DNA of 39,341 nt from Burkholderia sp. Bp8963. Its GTDB lineage: Bacteria; Pseudomonadota; Gammaproteobacteria; Burkholderiales; Burkholderiaceae. Within the stretch, counting starts at the first letter, position 1. Every line of letters starts with the position of its first letter. Below are positions 17,617-26,428 of this stretch, in pieces. The translations under genes and the position numbers were made by a program. The notes below the pieces were generated by a model. It ran no database searches. It was not told where the DNA came from and saw only the letters and a list, made by a program, of their open reading frames with translations. The DNA lies in NCBI RefSeq assembly GCF_003854275.1, contig NZ_QTQP01000061.1, positions 1 to 39,341 on the forward strand. The letters are read 5' to 3'.

Positions 17617-18723
17617 TTACGCGAATACGCGCAGATGTTCCGGCGCGAACGCGAGGCCGACCGGCGCGCCGGGCGAAAACGCGTCGAGCGCGCCGGTGCC
17701 GAGCGGCACCTTGACGAAGCATTCGTCCTGCCCCGGCAGCGCGCAGCGCATGCGCACGTGATCGCCGAAATAGATCAGGCTGCGGGCCTCGCCGGCAAGC
17801 CGGTTCGCAGCCGCGCCGTTCGCGTGGCCGTTGCCGTCGTGCTGCATGAGGCTCATCCGCTCGGGACGGATGCACGCAACCGCCGGTGCGCCCGCCGCCG
17901 CGTTGCCGATGTTGCGGCCGACGAGCTTCGTGCCGTCGTCGAGATGGAATTCGCAGAACTCGCCGTCGACGCGCGCGACGGTGCCGCGCAGCCGGTTGCT
18001 GTCGCCGATGAAGTTCGCGACGAATTCGTTGCACGGCGATTCGTACAGGCGATCGACGGTGTCGAGCTGCTGCACGATGCCCTTGTCGAACACGGCGACG
18101 CGGTCCGACATCGTCAGCGCCTCGCCCTGGTCGTGCGTCACGTAGACGAAGGTCACGCCGAGCTTCTCGTGCAGCGCCTTCAGTTCGTACTGCATGTGTT
18201 CGCGCAGCTGCTTGTCGAGCGCGCCGAGCGGCTCGTCCATCAGCACGAGCTTCGGCTCGAACACGAGTGCGCGCGCCAGTGCGATGCGCTGCTGCTGGCC
18301 GCCCGACAGTTGCGCCGGGTAACGCTTCGCAAAGCGCTCCATCTGCACCATCTTCAGCGCATGCGCAACACGCTCGGCGCGCTCGCCGGCCGGCAGCTTG
18401 CGCACCGTCAGCGGATACGCCACGTTCTGCTCGACGGTCAGGTGCGGGAACAGCGCATAGTTCTGGAACACCATGCCGATGTTGCGCTTGTGCGGCGGCA
18501 CGTGGTTCAGCAGCTCGCCGTCGAGCCGGATCTCGCCGCCCGTCGGGAATTCGAAGCCGGCCAGCATCATCAGGCAGGTCGTCTTGCCGGAGCCGGACGG
18601 CCCGAGCAGCGTCAGGAATTCTCCCCGGTAGATGTCGAGGTCGAGCGACTTCACGACGAGCGTTTCGCCGTCGTAGGTCTTCCGCACACCGCGGAAACTG
18701 ACGATCACTTCATCGGTCTTCAT
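17617..18723 (-). CDS. ABC transporter ATP-binding protein, PotA-like
   Basis: A 368-residue ATPase with Walker A GPSGSGKTT, signature LSGGQQQRIALARAL, Walker B LVLMDEPLGALD and switch histidine in VYVTHDQGEA. A C-terminal TOBE domain covers about residues 285-368. It energises the importer with the two permeases. ATG 18723 (MKTDEVIVSF) is chosen because AGGGGA stands about 9 bases upstream. It is the first gene of the operon, divergent from the MocR-type gene, whose product probably regulates it. Confidence 0.93.
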   Translation of the reverse strand: MKTDEVIVSFRGVRKTYDGETLVVKSLDLDIYRGEFLTLLGPSGSGKTTCLMMLAGFEFPTGGEIRLDGELLNHVPPHKRNIGMVFQNYALFPHLTVEQNVAYPLTVRKLPAGERAERVAHALKMVQMERFAKRYPAQLSGGQQQRIALARALVFEPKLVLMDEPLGALDKQLREHMQYELKALHEKLGVTFVYVTHDQGEALTMSDRVAVFDKGIVQQLDTVDRLYESPCNEFVANFIGDSNRLRGTVARVDGEFCEFHLDDGTKLVGRNIGNAAAGAPAVACIRPERMSLMQHDGNGHANGAAANRLAGEARSLIYFGDHVRMRCALPGQDECFVKVPLGTGALDAFSPGAPVGLAFAPEHLRVFA

Positions 18724-18760
18724 CGTGGCTGTCCCCTGCGTTGTGACAGATCTCATTGAG

Positions 18761-18828
18761 TTGTAGACGACTATACGGCGCGCACGGTTCTACAATAGGG
18801 AACCATTTCAATATTCCCGGTGGAACCA
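18761..18828. promoter_or_regulatory. Repeat-rich divergent regulatory region between importer and MocR gene
   Basis: Several repeats crowd this short region. The direct repeat GGAACCA occurs at 18799-18805 and 18822-18828. The inverted repeat TTGTAGA at 18761-18767 pairs with TCTACAA at 18789-18795. GGTTC at 18786-18790 pairs with GAACC at 18800-18804. TACAAT at 18791-18796 could be a -10 for the plus strand. MocR regulators often bind spaced direct repeats, so GGAACCA is the best operator candidate. Confidence 0.5.
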
Positions 18829-18830
18829 CT

Positions 18831-20360
18831 TTGGATACCGTGATCCTTGCCGACTGGCTCTCCGCCCGCCTCGACCGCGGCTCGTCCGAGCCGATGTATC
18901 GCCAGCTGCTGCAGCAGATGCAGCAAGCGATCCTGACCGGGGAATTGGGGCCAGGAACCAAACTTCCCAGCTCGCGCACGCTCGCCGCCGACCTGTCGAT
19001 CGCGCGCAATACCGTGCTGCACGTGTACGACCAGCTCACCGCCGAAGGCTACGTGCTGACGACCACCGGCAGCGGCACCTATGTTGCCGATACGCGCCCG
19101 GACGCCGCGGCGATGCGGGCGCCGGGCGGCGCACTGCCGCCCCCTTCCGCCGGCGATGCGGCGCTGCAGCACGACGACGCGCAGACCGCCCTGTCGATGC
19201 GCGGCCGGCAGCTGATCGAGCACGCCGGCGTGTCGCGGCGCCAGTGGGGCGCGTTCATGCCGGGCGTGCCGGACGTATCGGAATTCCCGAGCCGCCAGTG
19301 GAGCCGCCTGCAGGCGCGGTTGTGGAAGGAAGCGAACCCGGAGCTGCTGACGTATGCGCCGGGCGGCGGCTACCGGCCGCTGCGGCGCGCGCTCGCCGAT
19401 TACCTGCGCGTCGCGCGCTCGGTGAAGTGCTCGCCGGACCAGGTGATCATCACGACGGGCATCCACCAGTCGATCGATCTCGCGGTGCGCCTGCTGTCCG
19501 ACATCGGCGATCGCGCGTGGGTCGAAGAGCCCTGCTACTGGGGCGCGCGCAGCGTGCTGCAGGCGGCCGGGCTGACGCTCACGCCGGTGCCCGTCGACCA
19601 GGAGGGGCTCGACCCGCGCGCGAGCGACCTGCAGCATCCGCCGCGGCTCGTGCTCGTCACGCCATCGCACCAGTATCCGCTCGGGATGGTGATGAGCCTC
19701 GCGCGGCGCCGCATGCTGCTCGAATATGCGCGGCAGCATCGCTGCTGGATCATCGAGGACGACTACGACAGCGAGTTCCGCTACGGCAGCCGGCCGCTCG
19801 CGTCGCTGCAGGGGCTCGACGAAGGCGGGCGCGTGATCTACGTCGGCAGCCTCGGCAAGATGCTGTTCCCAGGCTTGCGGATGGGCTACATGGTCGTGCC
19901 CGAGCATCTCGTCGACACGTTCCGCACCGGTTTGTCGGAGCTGTATCGCGAAGGCCAGCTGATGCAGCAGGCGGTGCTCGCCGAGTTCATCATGGACGGC
20001 TATCTGACCTCGCACGTGCGGCGCATGCGCACGCTGTACGGCGAGCGGCGGCAGTTGCTGATCGACGCGATTCATGCGCGCTTCGGCGACGCGCTGCCGG
20101 TGATGGGCGACGAAGCGGGCCTGCATCTCGTGCTCGGCCTGCCCGAATCCTGCGACGATCGCGCGATCACGCAGAGCGCATTCGACGCCGGCGTGATCGT
20201 GCGGCCGCTGACGGGCTACTACAGCAGCCCGGCCACCGCGCGTCCGGGCCTGCTGCTCGGCTACGCGTGCGTTGCACACGACGTCATCGGCCCGGCGTTC
20301 GATACGCTCGCGATGACGATCGAGCAACACCTGCCGACGCGCGTCACGCGCGCGGCGTGA
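18831..20360 (+). CDS. MocR-type regulator (GntR winged helix fused to PLP aminotransferase-like domain)
   Basis: A protein of about 509 residues. The winged helix is near the N-terminus (YRQLLQQMQQAILTGELGPG and SSRTLAADLSIARNTVLHVY). The rest is a fold-type I aminotransferase-like domain, with IIEDDYDSEFRYG and the PLP-lysine region VGSLGKMLFPGLRMGY. Such proteins sense PLP or amine ligands. I prefer TTG 18831 as the start because GGTGGA stands 6 bases before it. GTG 18840 is an alternative, and the frame is open back to 18756. It is divergent from the polyamine-type importer, so control of amine uptake is likely. Confidence 0.9.
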   Translation: MDTVILADWLSARLDRGSSEPMYRQLLQQMQQAILTGELGPGTKLPSSRTLAADLSIARNTVLHVYDQLTAEGYVLTTTGSGTYVADTRPDAAAMRAPGGALPPPSAGDAALQHDDAQTALSMRGRQLIEHAGVSRRQWGAFMPGVPDVSEFPSRQWSRLQARLWKEANPELLTYAPGGGYRPLRRALADYLRVARSVKCSPDQVIITTGIHQSIDLAVRLLSDIGDRAWVEEPCYWGARSVLQAAGLTLTPVPVDQEGLDPRASDLQHPPRLVLVTPSHQYPLGMVMSLARRRMLLEYARQHRCWIIEDDYDSEFRYGSRPLASLQGLDEGGRVIYVGSLGKMLFPGLRMGYMVVPEHLVDTFRTGLSELYREGQLMQQAVLAEFIMDGYLTSHVRRMRTLYGERRQLLIDAIHARFGDALPVMGDEAGLHLVLGLPESCDDRAITQSAFDAGVIVRPLTGYYSSPATARPGLLLGYACVAHDVIGPAFDTLAMTIEQHLPTRVTRAA

Positions 20361-20441
20361 GCCGGTTTGCCGCGCCCGCCGGGCGTTCGATTGCGACGGT
20401 GCGTTCTGTTGCCACGGCGCGTTCTGTTGCGATCGCGCGTT

Positions 20442-21503
20442 CTATCGCGACGGCACGGCCGCCGCGCCGCGATCGAGCGACGCCGCGCGCAACGCTTCGC
20501 CCGGCTTCGTGAACAGGCGCAGCCGCAGCGCCGCGACCTGCGCGTCGCGATCCTGCGGCGACAACCCTGCCGCATCGATCTGCGCGCGCTGCGCCGCATA
20601 GTCCGCGTAACGGCTCTGCCACACGCCGTCGTCCTGCTGCAGGCGCGCGACGCGCTCGGCAACCTGCGGCCCGAGCGACTGCGTCAATTGCGCACGCATC
20701 GCATCCGGCGTCGCGCCCGCTTGCTGCAGTTGCGCGATCTGCGCGAGCGCGGCCTGCTGCCGCGCGATGCGCTGCTGCCCGGCGCGCTCGTCGGCCGGCA
20801 GCTGCTGGTCGAGCGCCGCGAGCCGCTCGGCCTTCTGCGCGTCGGTCAACGTGCGGTCCTGCGTGATCTTCAGCCGCGCGAGATCGTAGCGCTGACGCCA
20901 TTGTTCCGCACCGAAGAACGGTTCGCTCCAGTCGCCGAGCGTCCGGTACGCGATCGACGCGCGCTGGTCGAGCGCGAGCTGCAGCGCGCCGACGTCGAAC
21001 TTGTTCGGCACGCCGCCCGCATCCGGCAGCTTTGCGAGCGCGGCCAGATAAGCGCGGTAGCGGTGCCAGACGTCGAGCGCTTCCCCCTGCGCGACCGTGG
21101 CGTCGAGCTGCGCGGCGATCTCGCGCTCGACGAGCGCATCGAGCGCGGCCGCGCTCAGGTCGCTCTGCGCGGTCAGGCAGAAGTCGAAGAAATCACGCAC
21201 CGCGCGCACTTTCGCGAGATGGCCGGCCGGATCGAGCGGCAGGCGCGGCGCGCTCGATCCGGCGAGCGACGCCGGCAGGCTCGCGCCGTCCGGCGCGACC
21301 GCCGCCGGCATCGCGCCGGCCGTGCCGCCGGCCGTCGCCGCATCGCCGGCCAGATGCCCGGCGTGCGGGCCGCGCGGCATGGCCACACCGTGCCACAGCG
21401 CGAGGCCAACCGCCACGATCGCCACGATCGCCGCGACCGCACCCACGGCCGCATAGGCTGCGACGCGCCGCACGAGCGGCGCGCGTCCTTCGCGTGCGGC
21501 CAT
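20442..21503 (-). CDS. lifO: Lipase-specific foldase (steric chaperone)
   Basis: A 353-residue membrane-anchored periplasmic chaperone that folds its cognate secreted lipase. It has one N-terminal span (about 14-38), a Pro/Ala-rich variable linker (to about 95), then the helical chaperone domain. The foldase motif R-x-x-F-D-Y/F-x-L-S/T-A is visible as RDFFDFCLTAQ at residues 103-113. It starts 3 bp after the lipase stop, so the two are co-translated. The names lif, limA and lipB are used for the same function in related species. Confidence 0.95.
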   Translation of the reverse strand: MAAREGRAPLVRRVAAYAAVGAVAAIVAIVAVGLALWHGVAMPRGPHAGHLAGDAATAGGTAGAMPAAVAPDGASLPASLAGSSAPRLPLDPAGHLAKVRAVRDFFDFCLTAQSDLSAAALDALVEREIAAQLDATVAQGEALDVWHRYRAYLAALAKLPDAGGVPNKFDVGALQLALDQRASIAYRTLGDWSEPFFGAEQWRQRYDLARLKITQDRTLTDAQKAERLAALDQQLPADERAGQQRIARQQAALAQIAQLQQAGATPDAMRAQLTQSLGPQVAERVARLQQDDGVWQSRYADYAAQRAQIDAAGLSPQDRDAQVAALRLRLFTKPGEALRAASLDRGAAAVPSR

Positions 21504-21506
21504 CGA

Positions 21507-22601
21507 TCACACGCCCGCGAGTTTCAGCCGGTTCGCATGCGTGCGGATCACCGCGACCGGATCCTCCGCATATGCGCCGCGCACGCCGAGCAGCTGGTTG
21601 ATCTCGTCGACGTGGTTCCACTTGTAGCTCGTGCTCAGCACCTGCCCGAACAGCGCGCTGCACTTCGACACGACGCCGTCGTTCTGGCCCGCGCCGCGAT
21701 TGACCATCACCGTGCCGCTGCCGAGCAGCGCGAGCGTCGAAGGATCGAGCGCATTCGCCGGATCGACGACAGGGATCGTGCTCGCGTCCTGCGCGCCCGT
21801 GACCCCGAACGCCGAAATCGTCGGCTGAATCGCGGTGCCGGCCCACGAATACAGCAGATGCGTGTTGCCGCCGACCGTCTCCGTCGCCGCACCGGTCTGG
21901 CACGAGCCGGGCGCGCCGAGGCCCGCGCTCGGATAGTTCTGGTTGAATGTCGCGGCCTGCGACGTGGTCAGCGTCTTCAGCGCGGCGAGCGCGTCCTGGT
22001 TGGTATTGAGCGTGCTGCTCGTCAGGATGCCGAACACATTAACGAAGGCCGCGATCACCGACGACGACAAACCGGTCGGGTCATAGGCGAGCACGCCCTG
22101 CACGAAATCGGCGAATTCCGAGCCGCGGTGCGGCGTGCCGATCGTCGTCACCGATGCGACGAGCTCCGGCGCGACGGCGGCAACGTAGCGCGACGTCAGC
22201 CCGCCCTGGCTGTGGCCGACCAGGTTGACCTTGGTCGCGCCTGTCGCGGCCAGCACCTGCTTCACGTACGCGAGCAACTGTTCGCCGCGGCCATTCGGGC
22301 CGTCGTCGCTCTGGTAGCCCGACAGGTTCGCGACGTAGACCGTCGCGCCGCGCTGCTGCAGATCCTCCTGGATGCCGTACCAGTACTCGAGCACGCCGGC
22401 GTACCGGTCGGTGCCCGTCAGCCCGTGCACGAGAATGATCGGGTACTGCGTCGCCGCATAATCGTCTGCCGGCGCGGTCGCCGCTGCCGCCGCGCGCGTC
22501 GTCGCTGCCGTCATCGCCGCGGTCAGCCCTGCGAACGGCGCTGCGCTCATCGCGCATGCCACTGCCCCTGCCACCACCCTCGAACGCATCGATCTGGCCA
22601 T
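21507..22601 (-). CDS. lipA: Secreted triacylglycerol lipase (B. cepacia type, family I.2)
   Basis: A 364-residue precursor, the same length as the well-known B. cepacia lipase, with a 44-residue leader and a mature part beginning ADDYAATQYP. Catalytic Ser131 is in VGHSQGG (Ser87 of the mature enzyme), with Asp308 in GQNDG and His330 in YKWNHVDEINQ. The two cysteines of the structural disulfide, in GSCQTG and SKCSAL, are present. It hydrolyses triglycerides outside the cell after type II secretion and needs the foldase encoded next. ATG 22601 gives the known precursor length. Confidence 0.97.
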   Translation of the reverse strand: MARSMRSRVVAGAVACAMSAAPFAGLTAAMTAATTRAAAAATAPADDYAATQYPIILVHGLTGTDRYAGVLEYWYGIQEDLQQRGATVYVANLSGYQSDDGPNGRGEQLLAYVKQVLAATGATKVNLVGHSQGGLTSRYVAAVAPELVASVTTIGTPHRGSEFADFVQGVLAYDPTGLSSSVIAAFVNVFGILTSSTLNTNQDALAALKTLTTSQAATFNQNYPSAGLGAPGSCQTGAATETVGGNTHLLYSWAGTAIQPTISAFGVTGAQDASTIPVVDPANALDPSTLALLGSGTVMVNRGAGQNDGVVSKCSALFGQVLSTSYKWNHVDEINQLLGVRGAYAEDPVAVIRTHANRLKLAGV

Positions 22602-22792
22602 GCATGTTCTCCTGTTGTTTTGTCCTGCTGGTGCGAGTGAGATCGTGTCGGCGCCGCAGTCGCGCTCGAGTGCGCCGATGCGTCGACTGCGGGAGTGAAA
22701 CACGACTGGCCAACGTTTGCGCCCCCTCTAGATACGGTTCTCTAATCGGTTGACGCGGGCGGCCCGATCCGGCGGGGCGCCGCCCGCGCAAA

Positions 22793-22821
22793 CGCATGCT
22801 GCGCTGCACACGCAGCATGCG
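22793..22821 (-). terminator. Hairpin after the copper receptor gene
   Basis: CGCATGCTGCG at 22793-22803 and CGCAGCATGCG at 22811-22821 form a perfect 11-bp stem with a 7-base loop, directly after the stop of the TonB-dependent receptor. There is little U-run on the minus-strand exit side, so termination may be inefficient or factor-dependent, and the lipase gene could receive readthrough. Confidence 0.6.
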
Positions 22822-22827
22822 CGGCGC

Positions 22828-25038
22828 TTACATCTTCGCGCTGACCCGCACCCACGCGGTGCGGCCCGGCTCGGTCACCGGCGTGTTGGCCGCGTAGCCG
22901 AAGCCCGCGTTGCCCGCGAGGTTCAGATGCTCCGTGTAGGCCTTGTCGAGCAGGTTGTCGATGCCGACGGACAGCTGCACGGTCTTGCTGAGGTTGTATT
23001 GCGCATGCAGCGACAGCACACCGAAGCCCGCACTCGGACCGAAATCCTTGCCGACGACGTTGCCCTCGTTCAGCGCAACGCGACGCTGCGGTGCAACGAC
23101 CCGCCACAGCCCGCCGGCCGACCATGCGCCGCGCGTGTACTCGACCCCGAAGCGCGCCTCGAGCGGCGGCATCTGCGGCAGCGGATCGCCGCTCGCCACG
23201 TTGCGCCCCCACGCATACGCGAGCGACGTCTCGACGCGCAACGGCGCGACCGGCCGCCAGGCGACGCCCGCCTCGCCGCCCATGATCTGCGCATTGACGT
23301 TGGTCGCCTGCGTGGTCGTGCCCATCATGCCGGCCGAGTAATTGAACAGGATGAAGTCCTGTACGTAGCCCGCGTACGCCGACACCCACGCGTCGAGCCG
23401 GTCGCTCCGGTACTGCGCGCCGATGTCGAGCTGCGTCGTCTTCTCGGGCTTGATCGCCGAGAACGCATTGACCGCACCGTCCGGCCCGCGCTTCGCGGAG
23501 AACAGCTCCCAGTAGTCGGGAAAGCGCTCCGCATGGCCGATCCCCGCGTACCACGTGACCGGCAGTGCCGCGAGATCCCGCTCGTAGCGGATGAAGCCGC
23601 TCGGCAGCACGCGGGAGCGGTCGTCGTCGAACGTCGGGTTCGGCTTGCCCATCATGCCGCCCGTCGTCGGCCGCTTGTCGCGCGCGCTCGCATAGTCGAC
23701 GCGCGCGCCGCCGATCACGCGCGACGCATCGCTCGCATTCCAGGTCAGCTCGCCGAATGCGCCCGTGTTCCACATCGTCGTCTGCGCGTTCCATGGCTTG
23801 TCCGCGTAGTTCTGGCGGCCCATCGCCGAGCGCGAATCGAGCTGGTTCGACTGCGCGTCGACGCCCGCGACGAGCTTGAAATCGTCGGCGAAACGGAACG
23901 TCGCCGCGGCCCGTGCGCCGAACGTGCGCCGCCGTACTTCCGACGCCATCCGCATCGGCATGCTGCTCGTCGGGTCGGGCTGCCGCAACGTGTAGTTGTC
24001 CATCACGTGATCGGCTTCGTTGTAGTACACGCGCGCCTCGACCCGATCGAGCACGTCGCCGATGTGCTGCTTGTCGAACGACAGGCCGAACGTCTCGCGG
24101 CGGAAATGCGCGCCGTCCATCCCGCGGCCCGCGTAGCGCGCATAACCGTCGCCGCCGCCCGCCGTCAGCTCGACGCGCGTGTGGGCGTCGGGCGTCCAGC
24201 CGAACGCGGCGTCCGCATTCCACTTGTCCCACTGCGACGGCACCGTGCGGCCGTTGCCGTCCTCGTAGTCGTTCGAATGCGCGTGATTCGCGGTCACGCG
24301 GCCGTACACGTCCGGCGTGCCGGCCGTCACGTCGAGGTTCTGGTCGTTGCGGCCGAACGAGCCGCCCACGAGACTGCCGTCGAAACGCATGCCGGGCTTG
24401 TCGAAGCGCCGCGTCGTGCGCTCGAACAGCACCGTGCCGGCCGACGCGCCGGGGCCGTACAGCACCGTCTGCGGCCCCTTCACGACGGTGAGCTTGTCGT
24501 AGCTTTCCGGCGCGATGTACGACGTCGGCGCGTCCATCCGGCCCGGACACGCGCCGAGCGTCGGCATCCCGTTCGCGAGGATGTTCAGCCGCGAGCCGAA
24601 CATCCCGCGCAGCACCGCGTCGCCGTTCGTACCGCCGCTGCGGATCGACGCGAAACCCGGAATCGTCTTCAGGTAATCCGCGCCGTCGCTGGCGGGCAGC
24701 GGCTGGCGCGGCGTCTTCGGATTGGTGACGATGACGAGCGGCGTCGTCAGCGGCGACGCGACGACCTCGATCGGCGGCAGCATCGGTGCCGCGTCGGCCT
24801 GCGCGGCCGGGTTCGTGTCGGCTGCACGCGCGGCCCCGCTTGTTGCCCCGCTTGTTGCCCCGCTTGTTGCCCCGGTGGTGGCCTCGGTTGTGGCCCCGCT
24901 TGTGGCCCCGGTTGCGGCGCACGCCGCGGTCATCGCGCCGGCGGCCAGCGCCGGCATCGTGAGTTTCAACAACAGCGGCGCACGCCGCGAACCAATATTG
25001 CGCAGCGCCGATTGCGCGCGCAATTGAAGAATGATCAT
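22828..25038 (-). CDS. TonB-dependent copper receptor (OprC-like)
   Basis: A 736-residue outer-membrane receptor. A signal region ends near AACA, then a low-complexity GATSGATS stretch. The plug domain includes VLRGMFGSRLNILANGMPTL and VVKGPQTVLYGPGASAGTV. The beta-barrel ends in WVRVSAKM. The wording of plug and barrel (GRMDAPTSYIAPESYD, methionine-rich GMMG and SSMPMRM patches) fits the TonB-dependent copper receptor family of OprC/NosA. It probably takes copper across the outer membrane. It is 81 bp downstream of a DUF2946 gene in the same direction, a usual companion. No strong ribosome-binding site is seen before ATG 25038. Confidence 0.9.
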   Translation of the reverse strand: MIILQLRAQSALRNIGSRRAPLLLKLTMPALAAGAMTAACAATGATSGATTEATTGATSGATSGATSGAARAADTNPAAQADAAPMLPPIEVVASPLTTPLVIVTNPKTPRQPLPASDGADYLKTIPGFASIRSGGTNGDAVLRGMFGSRLNILANGMPTLGACPGRMDAPTSYIAPESYDKLTVVKGPQTVLYGPGASAGTVLFERTTRRFDKPGMRFDGSLVGGSFGRNDQNLDVTAGTPDVYGRVTANHAHSNDYEDGNGRTVPSQWDKWNADAAFGWTPDAHTRVELTAGGGDGYARYAGRGMDGAHFRRETFGLSFDKQHIGDVLDRVEARVYYNEADHVMDNYTLRQPDPTSSMPMRMASEVRRRTFGARAAATFRFADDFKLVAGVDAQSNQLDSRSAMGRQNYADKPWNAQTTMWNTGAFGELTWNASDASRVIGGARVDYASARDKRPTTGGMMGKPNPTFDDDRSRVLPSGFIRYERDLAALPVTWYAGIGHAERFPDYWELFSAKRGPDGAVNAFSAIKPEKTTQLDIGAQYRSDRLDAWVSAYAGYVQDFILFNYSAGMMGTTTQATNVNAQIMGGEAGVAWRPVAPLRVETSLAYAWGRNVASGDPLPQMPPLEARFGVEYTRGAWSAGGLWRVVAPQRRVALNEGNVVGKDFGPSAGFGVLSLHAQYNLSKTVQLSVGIDNLLDKAYTEHLNLAGNAGFGYAANTPVTEPGRTAWVRVSAKM
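24832..24914. repeat. 12-bp imperfect tandem repeat inside the copper receptor gene
   Basis: The unit TTGTTGCCCCGC, with variants carrying GTGG or CGGT, recurs about seven times. It encodes the four-residue pattern Gly-Ala-Thr-Ser/Thr/Glu between signal peptide and plug. Because the unit is a multiple of three, copy-number changes keep the frame and alter only linker length. Confidence 0.85.
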
Positions 25039-25119
25039 GATCGAAAGCCCGAGTAACGCCCTCCACGCGATCGACGGATCGCACGGATATCGGCGGAATG
25101 AGAAACGGAAGAAAACGCG

Positions 25120-25497
25120 TCAGGCGTTCTCGGGCGGTGCGCGCGGATACGCGCGCGGATAGCGGGCGACGCTCGCCGCGACCGCGACGGGCGCAGCGGC
25201 GGACGGAGCCGGAAGGAAGACGGGGAGATCCGGCGCGACGGACGGACCGCCGATCGCCGGGCTGTGCGAGAAGAAACTGCAATAGCCGCACGCATCGAGA
25301 TGCAGTGCATGTTGATGCGCGCCGCCTGCGTCGGGCGAGCGACGGGCGCCATGCTCTGCACTGCAGACGATCGCATCCGGCGCCAATGCCTGCGCAGACT
25401 GCGCAACGCGCCACTGCGATGCCAGCGGCGCGACGATCGCGAACCAGATCGCGAGCATGCCCAGCCAGGCAGTCAGGGTGCGATGTCGGTTCGGCAT
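25120..25497 (-). CDS. DUF2946 family protein (copper-linked)
   Basis: A 125-residue protein with an N-terminal hydrophobic segment (about 8-27) and a central HLDACGYCSFFSHSP motif, the CxxC-containing core typical of DUF2946. A histidine-rich patch GGAHQHALHLDAC precedes it and suggests metal binding. Family members commonly sit next to TonB-dependent copper receptors, as here. The exact role is unknown. The C-terminus is Ala/Pro-rich. Confidence 0.85.
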   Translation of the reverse strand: MPNRHRTLTAWLGMLAIWFAIVAPLASQWRVAQSAQALAPDAIVCSAEHGARRSPDAGGAHQHALHLDACGYCSFFSHSPAIGGPSVAPDLPVFLPAPSAAAPVAVAASVARYPRAYPRAPPENA

Positions 25498-25526
25498 GTG
25501 CGGCGTCGATCAGGCGAGAGTAAGCG

Positions 25527-25553
25527 GAATGTAAAACAGCCCGAATGTTACAG
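25527..25553 (-). promoter_or_regulatory. Direct repeat upstream of the copper-uptake operon
   Basis: GAATGTAAAACAG at 25527-25539 and GAATGTTACAG at 25543-25553 (plus strand) form an imperfect direct repeat 30-56 bp before the DUF2946 start. Direct repeats in this position are typical of OmpR-type regulators such as CopR-like metal sensors. The link to a regulator is inference. Confidence 0.45.
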
Positions 25554-25597
25554 AATCTTCAGCTCAATGGCCAGTGCGACACAGCCCCCCAAATGCA

Positions 25598-25637
25598 CCG
25601 CGGGCGCATGGTTGTTTGCACAACCATGCGCCCGCGG
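25598..25637. repeat. Perfect 18-bp inverted repeat with 4-base loop
   Basis: CCGCGGGCGCATGGTTGT at 25598-25615 and its exact complement at 25620-25637 flank the loop TTGC. It is 29 bases past the stop of the cytochrome b561 gene. No real U-run follows on either strand. It probably ends or stabilises the b561 transcript and separates it from the copper operon promoter. Confidence 0.85.
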
Positions 25638-25665
25638 CATCGTGCGGCGATCCGGCCGCGGCAGA

Positions 25666-26202
25666 TCACAGCGACATGCGGCGCATCATGCCGTCGCGTC
25701 GGACGTAATGGTGATAGATCGCGGCCAGCGCGTGCAGGCCGATCACGAAATAGAACGCGTTGCCGATCAGCTCGTGCGCATCCTTGACGGTCGGCCGCAG
25801 CGCCTTGTCGGGCCCGACCAGCGTGAACGACACGCCGAGCCAGTCGAGCGATACCGGCTTGCCGCCGAGGTTGATCATCAGGATGCCGAGCAGCGGCTGC
25901 GCGATGATGAACGCGTACAGCGCGACGTGCGTGAGCTTCGCGAGCCACTGCAGCAGCGCAGGCTGCGGCACCGGCTCCGGCACCCGGCTGACCGCCCGCC
26001 ACACGATCCGCAACACCGACAGCAGCAGCACGCAGGTGCCCGCGGTGACGTGCACGTTCATCCAGAACACGCGGCTGTCGCTGCCTTTCGGCCCGCGGAC
26101 CTCGATCGCGAGATAGGCGAGCGCGACGAGCACGAAGATCGCCCAGTGAAAGAAGATCGCGGGTGTGCTGTAGCGCGCCTGTTTGGCGAGGATGTTTCTC
26201 AT
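25666..26202 (-). CDS. Cytochrome b561 family protein
   Basis: A 178-residue inner-membrane di-heme cytochrome of the bacterial b561 (CybB) type. It has four hydrophobic spans, with heme-ligand histidines in FFHWAIF, WMNVHVTAGT and the C-terminal GLHALAAIYHHYVRRDG. Family members oxidise ubiquinol with superoxide or act in other membrane redox steps. ATG 26202 (MRNILAKQARYS) matches the usual N-terminus; the frame is open to 26286, but that extension is not typical. It stands alone, between the copper operon and a divergent membrane protein. Confidence 0.92.
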   Translation of the reverse strand: MRNILAKQARYSTPAIFFHWAIFVLVALAYLAIEVRGPKGSDSRVFWMNVHVTAGTCVLLLSVLRIVWRAVSRVPEPVPQPALLQWLAKLTHVALYAFIIAQPLLGILMINLGGKPVSLDWLGVSFTLVGPDKALRPTVKDAHELIGNAFYFVIGLHALAAIYHHYVRRDGMMRRMSL

Positions 26203-26428
26203 GCTCGGTCTCGTCTTGTAATGGGGGAATCGGCTGCGGCGGGCGCTGGCCAGCGCCCGGTGCGCCAGCAGCGATTGTAGCGACATGGGCCGCGGGATGG
26301 TCCGTCGCGGTCAAATATCCGAAGAATCCGTCACGCCCCAACGGCATGCGACGACATGCGCGGAAACGCATCACACGCGAGTACGGCTGTGGCACGATGG
26401 AGCTTTAGCGTCGACGTCGTGCAGCATC

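Noticed and set aside
24832..24914. CRISPR-like array
   Set aside because: 12-bp units are contiguous and coding; there are no spacers.
22742..25414. Long minus-strand frame of about 890 codons over the copper receptor
   Set aside because: Arg/Ala-rich shadow of the receptor gene in another frame; high GC opens frames in Burkholderia.
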